Below, piece after piece: positions 11,118 through 19,801 of a stretch of DNA of 64,000 nucleotides (position 1 is the first letter of the stretch; each line of letters opens with the position of its first letter). Position numbers and translations under genes: made by a program. The notes beneath the pieces were generated by a model. It made no database searches, had not been told where the DNA came from, and was given only the letters and a program-made list of their open reading frames with translations. Where the stretch lies: contig JBBRYI010000005.1 of NCBI GenBank assembly GCA_038237805.1, forward strand, positions 1 to 64,000. The letters run 5' to 3'. This stretch comes from JBBQFI01 sp038237805 (GTDB taxonomy: Bacteria > Verrucomicrobiota > Verrucomicrobiia > Chthoniobacterales > UBA10450).

Positions 11118-12527
11118 TAAAGATTTATCGAGCGCTCCGATCTTCCGCGTCTCCGGCCAATACCATCCGACACCAAGTACGACCAGAATCGTACCGATGC
11201 CGCCGGCCACGACCGAAACGACCGGACCGAATAGCGCCGCGGTTAGTCCCGATTCGAGCGCGCCAAATTCGTTCGATGTGCCAATAAAAATATTGTTCAC
11301 CGCCGAGACGCGGCCGCGCATCTCGTCGGGGGTGATGAGTTGGACAATGGAACCGCGAATGATCACGCTCACACTGTCGAACGCGCCCGCCAGAAAAAGC
11401 ATGCCTAACGAGAGCCAGAAAGCCTTTGATAATCCAAAAATGATGGTGGCAATCCCGAAACCAGTAACACACCAAAGCAATGATTTACCCGCATGCCTCA
11501 TCGGCGGCAGGTAGGCCACGACCAGAGCCATTATGAATGCACCCACTGCTGGCGCCGCGCGCAACCAGCCGAGACCAATTGGTCCAACGTGCAAAATTTG
11601 ATCGGCGAAAATCGGCAGCAAAGCAGTCGCTCCGCCAAGGAGAACGGCAAACAAATCGAGCGTGATGGTTGCGAGGATGACGTGCTTGCTCAGAACGAAT
11701 CGCATTCCCGCGATCAGGCTGCGCCACGTGCCTTGCTCAGCGCGACTCCGTATTTGCGTACTCCGTTTGATCGGCAGGATGAGGAGAAAAAACGCGAGTC
11801 CGCAAAACGCATCGATCGCGTAAACGTAATGGAAGCCGGCGTGCGCGACCAAGAGGCCACTGATCGCAGGACCAACCACAGAACCGATCTGGAACACGCT
11901 GCTATTCCAGGTTACCGCGTTGGAGAAAGCATCACGCCGAACAAGCGTCGGAAAAAACGAGCTCCGTGCCGCCCAACCAAATGTGCGGACGGTGGCCGCT
12001 AGAAAAAGCAGTAAATAAATCAGCGGAACGGACGCGTCGTCGAAGTGAAATGCGGAATCGTGGCGCTCGAAAACCGAAGCGACCGCCGCTAACCATTCGT
12101 TCGCGTGACGAAGAATTGGCAATTGCGGAATGGCGAAATGCTTCCATGAAACGAGCGCGAGCGCTGCGGACGAGATCGCGCTCAAGACCTGCGAAATCTG
12201 AATGATCCGTTTGCGACTGAATCGATCTGCCAAATGTCCGGCCGGGAGCGAAAGCGTAACGACTGGAATTGCGAAAACCAAACCAACCAGTCCGAGAGCA
12301 GTCGCCGAATGGGTGCGCGCGTAAATTTCCCATTCAACCGCCACGGCCAGCATTTGGCGGCCGATGATGGAGAGCAAATTGCCCGAGGTGAAAAAGCTGA
12401 AACCGCGCGAACGAAAAGCAGCGTACGGGTCATGCAATCCCGATGGAGCGATGGGCGCCGCAACCGCTGGCCGCTTATCGGTCAGGGATTGGAACTCGTT
12501 AGGCGTGGGATCGTTTTTTTGCGACAT
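11112..12527 (-). CDS. MFS transporter (EntS/MFS_3-like exporter)
   Basis: 471 residues from the ATG at 12527. A GTG at 12551 would add eight residues. About twelve hydrophobic segments are visible, with the MFS loop motif GHLADRFSRKRI after the second helix. The pattern is closest to the enterobactin-exporter-like (EntS) group of multidrug and metabolite exporters. The N-terminal 50 residues are polar and cytoplasmic. A TCGTTAGGC motif lies within the N-terminal codons (12496) and a GCCTAACGA at 11403. Substrate unknown. Confidence 0.88.
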   Translation of the reverse strand: MSQKNDPTPNEFQSLTDKRPAVAAPIAPSGLHDPYAAFRSRGFSFFTSGNLLSIIGRQMLAVAVEWEIYARTHSATALGLVGLVFAIPVVTLSLPAGHLADRFSRKRIIQISQVLSAISSAALALVSWKHFAIPQLPILRHANEWLAAVASVFERHDSAFHFDDASVPLIYLLLFLAATVRTFGWAARSSFFPTLVRRDAFSNAVTWNSSVFQIGSVVGPAISGLLVAHAGFHYVYAIDAFCGLAFFLLILPIKRSTQIRSRAEQGTWRSLIAGMRFVLSKHVILATITLDLFAVLLGGATALLPIFADQILHVGPIGLGWLRAAPAVGAFIMALVVAYLPPMRHAGKSLLWCVTGFGIATIIFGLSKAFWLSLGMLFLAGAFDSVSVIIRGSIVQLITPDEMRGRVSAVNNIFIGTSNEFGALESGLTAALFGPVVSVVAGGIGTILVVLGVGWYWPETRKIGALDKSLR

Positions 12528-12644
12528 GCTCGAGCGCGTGGCTCGGAACACGCACGCGAAATTGTAAAGTCAGTCGCCAACGGCGCAACTTCGCGAAGTT
12601 CGACATCCGTCGCGATTTCCGCTACAGATCAATCGCAATTTTTT

Positions 12645-12718
12645 GTGCCTGTAGCTCAACTGGATAGAGCTTCTGACTTCGGATCAGAAGGTTGGGGGTT
12701 CGAATCCCTCCAGGCACG
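12645..12718 (+). tRNA. tRNA-Arg(TCG)
   Basis: Acceptor stem GTGCCTG/CAGGCAC, D-arm TAGCTCAACTGGATAGAGC, anticodon loop CTTCGGA giving anticodon TCG, and T-arm GGGGGTTCGAATCCCTC. No CCA is encoded. It reads CGA arginine codons, in a single gene with no tRNA neighbours. Confidence 0.95.
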
Positions 12719-12759
12719 TTCCTGGCGTTGGGGAACGTGCGCTGCTTCGCCTCAATCGC

Positions 12760-14673
12760 TTAGCGTATATTATAAATTTCCACAAGGCCGACGCCACTCG
12801 CTCCATTCTTTCCCGAGACGATAGCGGTATAGGGGCCAGGTGGGAGCGTGGCCAAAGCGGCGGACTCGCGCTCGTGTGAAAGTGCAAGGCCGGTTGCCTT
12901 TATCTCTAAGTGTTGCGCGGTCTGCCAATCATCATTCGCTATTATTATAGTGCCGTTGCGATCATACAGTTTCAGAATCGGATCTGACAAAGCGCCGCTA
13001 ATACCGTGTGAAGTTAACGATGGCCCGGCCGCGCGGATGACTACAGTTTTGCTCAGCTTGCCTCCACCAATGATGAAGCCTCCGATGAGGACGTTGTTTT
13101 CCGCGAGCACGTTGCCCCGAGCGGAAATATTAACCAGTTGCGGCAGGCCACGCGTATTGTCGAGATCATAAATTTCAACCAGACCAACGCCTGTCGTGTT
13201 ACTCGCACCACGAACTACCGCGGTGTACGCACCCGGCGACAGCGTGGTAATCACGGCTGCTTCCCGAGAATCCGCTGGAGCTAGACCAGATGCACCAATC
13301 TGATCTTGCTGTGACGTTCTCCAATTGTCGTTATACGCGAGTAGTTTCCCGGTAGAATCATGTAACTCGAGTGTCGGATCGCTTAGGGAAGGGGAAATCG
13401 GGAGTGATGGGCCAATAGCTCGGACCATAACCGCCTTTTGCGTTTTACCGGCGATCACAAACCCAGCGATAAGCACTCGATCGCCGGTTTGTACTAAACC
13501 TCGCGTCGACATATTCAATAACCCACTAGGTTCCGCACCGTTCGCCGCTACCAATGGATGCGGGTAGGGCGGGAGGCGAAGCGGTTTCGGGACGCTCGTA
13601 AAGTACTGCAGACCTAATCGAATCACTGAAGACGCGTTTGGAAATCCCCGGTCATTATAAACGTACGGCGGCACAAGCTGGCTGTTTAATGTATTATTCC
13701 AAACGTAAGTATTGTGAACGACATTTGTGGCTGGTAATGGCCACTTCCCATAATAACTGGCCTCATAACTCTCCTCACGAAATTGAACGCTCGCGCTGCC
13801 CGTTCCCGTCACTCTATTGTTGAATACGAGCGCCTTACCGCCCCGCAAAGTTAAGAGTGGCGTCCCGGTAGCACCGATATCGAAGGCAAACGTGTTATCA
13901 TAAATTTCCACGGCAATGTTTCCCCACTGGTTCCCGTTATTCGCGTAATCCCCATGCGCGTCAAACATCGGAAATGCACGCGCGCCAGGCAGGCAATGGA
14001 AGTTCGACTTTCGGATGATGTAATTCTGCGCGTCCCCGCTGTCAGCAGCTCCCACTTCGCCGGTTAAGGTGACCGTTTCATCTTCGTGGAAGAAGAAAAA
14101 GGTTGAATCAAACTCTGTGAGCGAACCATAAAAGGCCCAAGTCTGCGCCCCGCGATTTCCGGCATGCCGCCAGGCGAAAGCGCAACCTGAATACACATTG
14201 TGATCCGAGACGCCATAGCTGTCCTGGATGTAAGCGCTACAATACAAGTTTACGAAGCTACAATGATCGATGCGTCTCTGTGTCGTATAAGGAACGCGGG
14301 TGCCGTTGCACCAAATTCCAATACCTAACCGGTTGTTACCTCCTATGAAGGCGATTCCGGTAACACGCTGCGTGCCGACACCCGACGTATCTGTGAGATA
14401 AAAGACCGAAGAATTCTGCGACGTAGTGGTAAACGTGATGACTGTATTGCTTACACCTGAACCCTCCACCGTAATGTTCTTCCCTATACCTATGCCTTCG
14501 GTCCAAATAGCTTTACCGGCGGGGACTTTAACCGTGTCGCCGTCCATCGCTTTCGAAATGGCGGAAGCGACATCGGCGCGCGCTGCGCTCGCAGCTGTAA
14601 TGATTGAGCCGGCAAACCCGGTGGAAGCCATAAGAAAGAGAGATCCGGCAAAGAGAATCGAATTTTTTTTCAT
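12760..14673 (-). CDS. Secreted parallel beta-helix protein with two C-terminal IGGF repeats
   Basis: 637 residues with signal peptide KKNSILFAGSLFLMASTGFA. Residues about 25-380 read like a right-handed beta-helix (repeated GNN/NxV turns, ITVEGSGVSNTVITFTTT, FNNRVTGTG), as in pectate-lyase-like or polysaccharide-binding proteins, but no catalytic residue set can be assigned. Residues about 385-510 and 511-637 are two copies of a roughly 125-residue repeat: (S/T)RG.V..(G/E)(D/N).VLI(A/G)GF.I, VRA.GPSL, L.DP.L.L.D..G, P..(P/A)YTA(V/I)V.G, GVGLVEIY. The same repeat ends the unrelated 48197 gene. No GCCTAACGA motif occurs in this gene, unlike most of its neighbours. Role in surface binding or polymer use is inference. 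Confidence 0.75.
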   Translation of the reverse strand: MKKNSILFAGSLFLMASTGFAGSIITAASAARADVASAISKAMDGDTVKVPAGKAIWTEGIGIGKNITVEGSGVSNTVITFTTTSQNSSVFYLTDTSGVGTQRVTGIAFIGGNNRLGIGIWCNGTRVPYTTQRRIDHCSFVNLYCSAYIQDSYGVSDHNVYSGCAFAWRHAGNRGAQTWAFYGSLTEFDSTFFFFHEDETVTLTGEVGAADSGDAQNYIIRKSNFHCLPGARAFPMFDAHGDYANNGNQWGNIAVEIYDNTFAFDIGATGTPLLTLRGGKALVFNNRVTGTGSASVQFREESYEASYYGKWPLPATNVVHNTYVWNNTLNSQLVPPYVYNDRGFPNASSVIRLGLQYFTSVPKPLRLPPYPHPLVAANGAEPSGLLNMSTRGLVQTGDRVLIAGFVIAGKTQKAVMVRAIGPSLPISPSLSDPTLELHDSTGKLLAYNDNWRTSQQDQIGASGLAPADSREAAVITTLSPGAYTAVVRGASNTTGVGLVEIYDLDNTRGLPQLVNISARGNVLAENNVLIGGFIIGGGKLSKTVVIRAAGPSLTSHGISGALSDPILKLYDRNGTIIIANDDWQTAQHLEIKATGLALSHERESAALATLPPGPYTAIVSGKNGASGVGLVEIYNIR

Positions 14674-14927
14674 CGGTGATAGTGAGCAATTTTTCCCAAA
14701 CCTTTTTTTGCTCCCCGCAACGCAATTTGCGCTGGAATGTGCCGTTTGAGAGGATTCGGAATATCAATTTCTTTGAGGCGTGTCTACATATCCCAAAAAA
14801 AATTCAGTTTTTCTTTAGGTTTCGAAAAAAGGGACGAAGATTAAGGGTTCTCCACAAAACGCTGAAAAGAGAGCCGCTTGCTCACGCTTTATCGGCTTGC
14901 TAGGGTGAAAAAGCGAAAGGACCACGA

Positions 14928-15170
14928 ATGAAGCCCGACATCTCAATCGAATACTGCACGGTCTGAAATTACGAACCGCGTGCCGTCAGTTTGGCGGCCA
15001 GAATTCGCGATGTCGCCGGGATTGCCAACGTAAAACTCATTCCCTCGGGCGGCGGCGCTTTCGAAATTCGCGTCAATGGTGAACTCATTCATTCCAGATT
15101 GGAGACGGGCGAATGGCCCGATTTCGACGCGATCGCTCGAGAGGTTAAGAAAAAAGTCGGCGCAAAATAG
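14928..15170 (+). CDS. SelW/Rdx-family selenoprotein with in-frame UGA (Sec)
   Basis: 80 residues when the TGA at 14964-14966 is read as selenocysteine. The protein starts MKPDISIEYCTVU, so the redox motif is CxxU at residues 10-13. It continues with the SelW/Rdx pattern: VKLIPSGGGAFEIRVNG, then ELIHSRLETGEWPDFDAI, ending at TAG 15168. Length and fold pattern match the thioredoxin-like Rdx family (SelW, SelT, SelH), which normally has CxxC or CxxU at this exact place. Ordinary gene calling stops at the TGA, so the gene would be missed. It is the first gene of the Sec island and lies 50 bp before tRNA-Sec and 200 bp before selD. Exact redox partner unknown. Confidence 0.93.
14982..14998 (+). 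promoter_or_regulatory. Candidate bacterial SECIS stem-loop
   Basis: Immediately downstream of the Sec UGA, GCCG (14982-14985) can pair with CGGC (14995-14998) around the loop TCAGTTTGG, which contains a GU. The loop begins about 20 nt after the UGA, inside the spacing expected for SelB-binding SECIS elements in bacteria. The stem is short, so pairing should be confirmed by folding. Confidence 0.55.
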
Positions 15171-15220
15171 CGGCTCTTTTATTGCGGCGATCTTTATCTG
15201 TCGCACATGGCCATTTTCGT

Positions 15221-15314
15221 GGAGAGAGAAGGGCGCCTGGTGGTCCCCGCGGTCTTCAAAACCGTTGTCGGCCCGTTCCGCGGGCCGGGATAGGTTCGAT
15301 TCCTATCCTCTCCG
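15221..15314 (+). tRNA. selC: tRNA-Sec(TCA)
   Basis: 94-nt tRNA starting GGAGAG and ending CTCTCC-G. It has the extended variable arm GTCGGCCCGTTCCGCGGGCC, anticodon loop CTTCAAA (anticodon TCA) in a CGGT/ACCG stem, and T-arm ATAGGTTCGATTCCTAT. The long extra arm and UCA anticodon are diagnostic of selenocysteine tRNA. The 3' discriminator G begins a GCCTAACGA motif (15314-15322), and no CCA is encoded. It sits between the selenoprotein gene and selD. Confidence 0.95.
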
Positions 15315-15371
15315 CCTAACGAATCGGGCTAAACCGGAAACCGGAAAGCGGAAATCGGAGAGAAGGCGAAT

Positions 15372-16409
15372 ATGATCAAGCTTACCTCGCTTTCTTCCTG
15401 CGCCGGTTGCGCCGCGAAACTTCCGCAGGACGCACTGCGCGAAGTGCTGCGGGATCTGCCGCAATTCCGAAACCGAAATGTTTTGGTCGGTTCGGTGACC
15501 GCGGACGACGCCGGCGTGTTTCGCATCGATCGTGAACGCGCGCTTGTGCAAACAGTCGATTTTTTCACGCCAATCGTAGACGATCCATTTTTCTACGGAC
15601 AGATCGCGGCGACGAATGCGATCTCCGATATTTACGCGATGGGGGGCCGGCCGCTCACGGCGCTGAATCTTGTCGGCGTTCCCTCCGATAAGTTGTCACC
15701 GGAAATAATCACGCAAATTTTGCGGGGCGGCGTCGAGAAAGCGAAAGAAGCGAATTGCGTCGTACTCGGCGGGCACACCATTCGAAGTCCCGAGCCGATT
15801 TATGGTATGGCGGTGACAGGTTTGGTTTCACCAAAAAAAATTCTGACCAACGCCAATGCGAACGCCGGCGATTTGTTGGTGCTGACAAAGCCACTCGGCA
15901 CTGGGATAGCTACGACCGGAATCAAACGTGGCCTGGCTTCCACCGCACTGGCAAAGAAAGCCATCACGCTCATGTGTCGTTTGAACTTCGTCGGCGCCGT
16001 GCTGGCGGAGAAAAACCTTGTTCGCGCGGCGGTGGATATCACCGGCTTCGGCTTACTCGGCCACCTCACCTCGATGTGTCGTGCGAGCAAAGTGAGTGCG
16101 GAAATTTCTCCGGCGACTGTGCCCGCGATCAGCCGCGAAATTTTTTCGCTCATTGGAAGAGAGTGTGTTCCAGGCGGGACGCGGCAAAATTTGGAAACGG
16201 CAAATTCCAATGTCGAGTGGAATGCGACGTCGAAAGCCTTGCGCGTTCTTCTCGCCGACGCGCAAACGAGCGGCGGCCTATTGCTCTGCGTTCCGGAAAA
16301 ATCGCGCACGCGCGTGCTTCAAATCTTAAAGCGAAATCGAACGTTGTGCGCCGCGATCATTGGCCGGATCACGCGCCGTCGCGATCCGCTCATATGCATG
16401 ACGGCGTAA
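15372..16409 (+). CDS. selD: Selenide, water dikinase (selenophosphate synthetase)
   Basis: Makes selenophosphate from selenide and ATP for Sec-tRNA synthesis. 345 residues. The N-terminal active-site motif is SSCAGCAAKL, with Cys at the position that is Cys or Sec in other SelD proteins, so this one does not need Sec itself. A glycine-rich loop is absent because of a short N-terminus. The VQTVDFFTPIVDDPFFYGQIAATNAISDIYAMGG block (shown in part: DFFTPIVDDPF) is the AIRS-type ATP-binding core. The C-terminal part DAQTSGGLL is conserved. Its 3' end overlaps selA by 16 bp. Confidence 0.97.
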   Translation: MIKLTSLSSCAGCAAKLPQDALREVLRDLPQFRNRNVLVGSVTADDAGVFRIDRERALVQTVDFFTPIVDDPFFYGQIAATNAISDIYAMGGRPLTALNLVGVPSDKLSPEIITQILRGGVEKAKEANCVVLGGHTIRSPEPIYGMAVTGLVSPKKILTNANANAGDLLVLTKPLGTGIATTGIKRGLASTALAKKAITLMCRLNFVGAVLAEKNLVRAAVDITGFGLLGHLTSMCRASKVSAEISPATVPAISREIFSLIGRECVPGGTRQNLETANSNVEWNATSKALRVLLADAQTSGGLLLCVPEKSRTRVLQILKRNRTLCAAIIGRITRRRDPLICMTA

Positions 16410-17749
16410 AATCGCGCCGTGATATTCCGGCGGTCTGCAAATTGCTCGAGCAGATTCGCGCGGACGATCTGCCTCACGCGCTCGTGCTCCAAACAATCCG
16501 TGAGGAGGTTGGGATCGAGCGCAAGACGCCGGGAAAAGGTGATTTAATCGCGCGCATCGAACGTTCGATCGAGCAGCTTCGACGCGGTCGACTGCAGCCA
16601 CTTATCAACGGCACCGGAATTCTCATTCATACAAATCTCGGCCGCGTGCCGCTTGCCCCAGAAGCGTTGCGTGCGCTCGATGGAGCGGGCCGCTCTTACA
16701 ACAATCTTGAGTTCGATTTGAACTCAGGAGTGCGCGGTCGGCGTGGCGATTATGTCGAGCGCATGCTGTCTGCGCTTTGCCAGGCGGAGGCTGCATGCGT
16801 CGTTAACAACTGCGCGGCCGCACTCGTTTTGATCGTTCGCCACTTCACAAAACATAAATCCGAAGTCGTCATTTCGCGTGGCGAACTGGTGCAGATCGGT
16901 GGCGGATTCCGAATCGGCGAAATTCTCGAGGCCAGTGGCGCGACGTTGCGTGAAGTCGGCGCGACGAATAAGACGACGTTACAAGATTACGAAGGCGCGC
17001 TCGGTTCGGACACGGCAATCATTCTCAAAGTACATCGCAGTAATTTCTTCATGAGCGGTTTCGTTGCCTCACCAACGACGTCGGAACTGGCCGCCCTTGC
17101 GCGAAAAAAACGCATTCCGCTGGTGGAAGATCTGGGAAGCGGCGCTGTTGTTGCGACGGAAAAATTCGGCTTATCCGAACACGAGCCGACCCCGTCGGAA
17201 ACTTTGCGCGCGGGCGCCGACCTCATTTGTTTCAGTGGCGACAAACTTTTGGGTGGCCCGCAGGCGGGAATCATCGCAGGCAAGCGACGTTTTATTTCTG
17301 CCTTGAAACGCGAACCCCTTTTTCGAGCGTTGCGCTGCGACAAACTTATTCTCGCGGCGCTGCAGGCGACGGCTGAACTCCATCTTGCTAAAAAATCGAC
17401 CGCCATTCCGATTCTGAATTTCTTAAATGTATCGGTCGATGATTTGCAACAGCGCGCTGCAAAGATCGCGACGCAGCTCTGCAATTTGGCGATCGTTGCA
17501 AAAGTCGAGCGGACGCACTCACAAATCGGCGGTGGTGCGTTGCCACGTTCGAAAGTCGAGTCTGTCGCAATCGCGTTGCGAGCGAAAGATATGTCAGCGG
17601 ACGAAATCGCGGAGCGTTTGCGTCGTGGCAGTCCTGCAGTTGTCGGTTACGTGGCAAAGAATTGCTTCGTGCTCGATTTGCGAACAATTTTCCCTTCACA
17701 GGAAGAGCAGCTCCTTCAAGCACTTTATCGGGCGCTCGAGTCGCAATGA
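16394..17749 (+). CDS. selA: L-seryl-tRNA(Sec) selenium transferase
   Basis: PLP enzyme converting Ser-tRNA(Sec) to Sec-tRNA(Sec) with selenophosphate. 451 residues from the ATG at 16394. The open frame extends back to 15755, but that stretch lies over selD and is not homologous. Visible motifs: LINGTGILIHTNLGRVPL near residue 70, NNCAAALVLI near residue 135, VEDLGSGAVV, and the PLP-lysine block CFSGDKLLGGPQAGII around residue 280. Translation is coupled to selD by overlap. Confidence 0.97.
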   Translation: MHDGVKSRRDIPAVCKLLEQIRADDLPHALVLQTIREEVGIERKTPGKGDLIARIERSIEQLRRGRLQPLINGTGILIHTNLGRVPLAPEALRALDGAGRSYNNLEFDLNSGVRGRRGDYVERMLSALCQAEAACVVNNCAAALVLIVRHFTKHKSEVVISRGELVQIGGGFRIGEILEASGATLREVGATNKTTLQDYEGALGSDTAIILKVHRSNFFMSGFVASPTTSELAALARKKRIPLVEDLGSGAVVATEKFGLSEHEPTPSETLRAGADLICFSGDKLLGGPQAGIIAGKRRFISALKREPLFRALRCDKLILAALQATAELHLAKKSTAIPILNFLNVSVDDLQQRAAKIATQLCNLAIVAKVERTHSQIGGGALPRSKVESVAIALRAKDMSADEIAERLRRGSPAVVGYVAKNCFVLDLRTIFPSQEEQLLQALYRALESQ

Positions 17750-17754
17750 ATATG

Positions 17755-17838
17755 TCATCCCGAGCGAAAGCGAGGGACATCACAAACTTCTCTCGGACGC
17801 TCGCGAGGTTCTTCGCTACGCTCAGAATGACGGATTGT
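17755..17838. repeat. Interspersed inverted repeat between selA and selB
   Basis: Begins CATCCCGAGCGAAAGCGAGG and ends CGCTACGCTCAGAATGACGG, inverted ends of the same type as 2950-3060. It lies in the 118-bp gap between selA and selB and may be transcribed as a hairpin. Confidence 0.6.
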
Positions 17839-17867
17839 GAATACGAGATCGCTGTAACGGTTCCTCC

Positions 17868-19796
17868 GTGCGTTGTGTGATCGAGAAAAATTTCATTCTC
17901 GCTACTGCCGGTCACGTCGATCACGGCAAGAGCGCGCTCGTCAAAGCACTAACTGGCACCGATCCAGATCGATTGCCCGAGGAAAAAACGCGCGGCATCA
18001 CGATCGAACTCGGATTCGCGCAACTGCGCTTATCTTCGCCTAACGACTCGGGCGAAACCTACAACGTCGGCATTGTCGATGTCCCTGGCCATGAAGATTT
18101 CGTCGGGAACATGGTCGCCGGTGTTGGTGCAATTGATCTCGCTTTGCTCGTCGTCGCCGCGGACGACGGCTGGATGCCGCAGACCGAAGAGCATCTGCAG
18201 ATCCTCATTTATCTCGGCGTGGAACGCATGGTTGTCGCCCTAACGAAAGTGGATTTGGCGAAATCGATTGCGGCCGCGGAAGCTGAAGTGCGTGCGCAAC
18301 TGGAGGATTCGCCGTTCGCCCGCGCGGCGATCGTGAAAACATCCATCTCCGACGGTCGGACATTGGATGATCTGCGAACACAACTGGCGCGTGAATTTTT
18401 GTCGCTCACGCCATCGCGCGATTTGAACAAGCCCCGGCTTTTTGTCGATCGCGCATTTTCGCTGCGCGGAATCGGCACCGTTGTTACCGGCACATTAACG
18501 GGTGGGAAACTTTACCGCGGCGATTCCGCAGTGGTGCAGCCCGCGAATCTTCCGGCGCGTATCCGATCGCTGCAAAATCATAATCGCGAAGTCGCGGAGA
18601 TCGGTCCCGGCACCCGCGCGGCGTTGAATGTTCCGGACCTTTCCGTCGTGCATCGCTCCGCCGACCGAGGCGTCCGCCGAGGCGACATCATCACGCGCGA
18701 TGATCTCGGAAATGCGCATCCAATTATTGACGCGTCTGTCACGCGTCTCGCGCGAGTTTCGCGTTCGGTGAGTTCCATCCGACATGGAGCGCGTGTGCGA
18801 ATTCATCACGGCAGCGGAAATTTTCCGGCGCGGATATTTTTTCAAGATAGAGACGCATTAGCCGCGACCGAATTGGCTATTGTCCAGCTTCGTTTCGAAT
18901 CGCCCATCTTTGCTTTTGTCGGCGATCGATTTGTCATTCGCGACTCCTCAGAGCGGCAGACGCTCGCCCGAGGAATCGTTCTCGACGCCGAGGCGACCGC
19001 GAAAAAATTTCGCACGCCCGAGCAGATCCGGTTTCTGAAAAATCGCGCGGCAGCTTTACTGCAACCATCAGCGTTCGTGAAGACGCAACTGGTGCGGGAT
19101 CATGTCGCTTCGCGTTCGGCAATACTGACTAAATCGTGTTTCAGCACGGAGGAAATTTCCGTCGAGCTTGAAAGACTTGCGGCCGAGAAACAAATTTTCC
19201 GGCGCGGCGATTTCGTGGTCGACGCACAATGGTGGACTGCGGCGATCGAGCGCGCGCTCGCTGCAATCGATGCCGAACACAAAGCGCATCCGCATCACGC
19301 CGGTCTTGATTTGGCGCAGATGCGAAATTTATTCGCGAATGAGTCTCCCGAGGTGTTCGAGGCGCTGATGTCTGATCTCTGTGAGCGCGCGACCGTGCGG
19401 GTCGGTGAAGTAATAAGACGCGCAACGCATCGCCCCGCGCTGCCTCCCGAACTGCAAGCAGCCGGGGCAAGGATTCGTGCCTTACTCAAAGCGAAACCGT
19501 TCGATCCGCCTTCTCGCAAAGAGCTCGCGATGGATTCTCCTTCGCGGCAGGCATTGCGATTTTTTCTTCAGAACGGTGAGGCGGTCGAGATAAATGAGGA
19601 TGTGATATTGAGCAGCGATGCGTTCAAGAAAATGCGCGATGTAGTGGTGGAATTTGTTAGGCGACAGGGACCAGCTGGCGTCGGAGATTTGCGAGAGGCG
19701 CTTGGAAGTTCGCGTCGTGTGATGGTGCCGTTCCTTGAACGCCTCGATCGCGACGGTGTTACGCGACGAGTCGGGGACAAACGTGAGCTGCGCTAA
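17868..19796 (+). CDS. selB: Selenocysteine-specific elongation factor
   Basis: Delivers Sec-tRNA(Sec) to UGA at SECIS elements. 642 residues from GTG 17868 (a second GTG at 17877 is possible). G-domain motifs: G1 AGHVDHGKSA, G2 KTRGITIELGF, G3 DVPGHEDF, G4 TKVD. Three beta-barrel domains follow, then about 250 residues of C-terminal winged-helix repeats (for example LEAL-type segments at residues 440-640) that bind SECIS RNA. It completes the selenocysteine set. The stop is 5 bp from the convergent porin stop. Confidence 0.97.
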   Translation: MRCVIEKNFILATAGHVDHGKSALVKALTGTDPDRLPEEKTRGITIELGFAQLRLSSPNDSGETYNVGIVDVPGHEDFVGNMVAGVGAIDLALLVVAADDGWMPQTEEHLQILIYLGVERMVVALTKVDLAKSIAAAEAEVRAQLEDSPFARAAIVKTSISDGRTLDDLRTQLAREFLSLTPSRDLNKPRLFVDRAFSLRGIGTVVTGTLTGGKLYRGDSAVVQPANLPARIRSLQNHNREVAEIGPGTRAALNVPDLSVVHRSADRGVRRGDIITRDDLGNAHPIIDASVTRLARVSRSVSSIRHGARVRIHHGSGNFPARIFFQDRDALAATELAIVQLRFESPIFAFVGDRFVIRDSSERQTLARGIVLDAEATAKKFRTPEQIRFLKNRAAALLQPSAFVKTQLVRDHVASRSAILTKSCFSTEEISVELERLAAEKQIFRRGDFVVDAQWWTAAIERALAAIDAEHKAHPHHAGLDLAQMRNLFANESPEVFEALMSDLCERATVRVGEVIRRATHRPALPPELQAAGARIRALLKAKPFDPPSRKELAMDSPSRQALRFFLQNGEAVEINEDVILSSDAFKKMRDVVVEFVRRQGPAGVGDLREALGSSRRVMVPFLERLDRDGVTRRVGDKRELR

Positions 19797-19801
19797 GGCG
19801 T

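Noticed and set aside
14928..15170. Pseudogene with a premature stop
   Set aside because: The stop is exactly at the redox position of the SelW family, and tRNA-Sec and all sel genes follow immediately.
15755..16393. N-terminal extension of SelA from the long open frame
   Set aside because: The extension lies over selD in another frame, has no SelA-like motif, and an ATG at 16394 gives the normal length.
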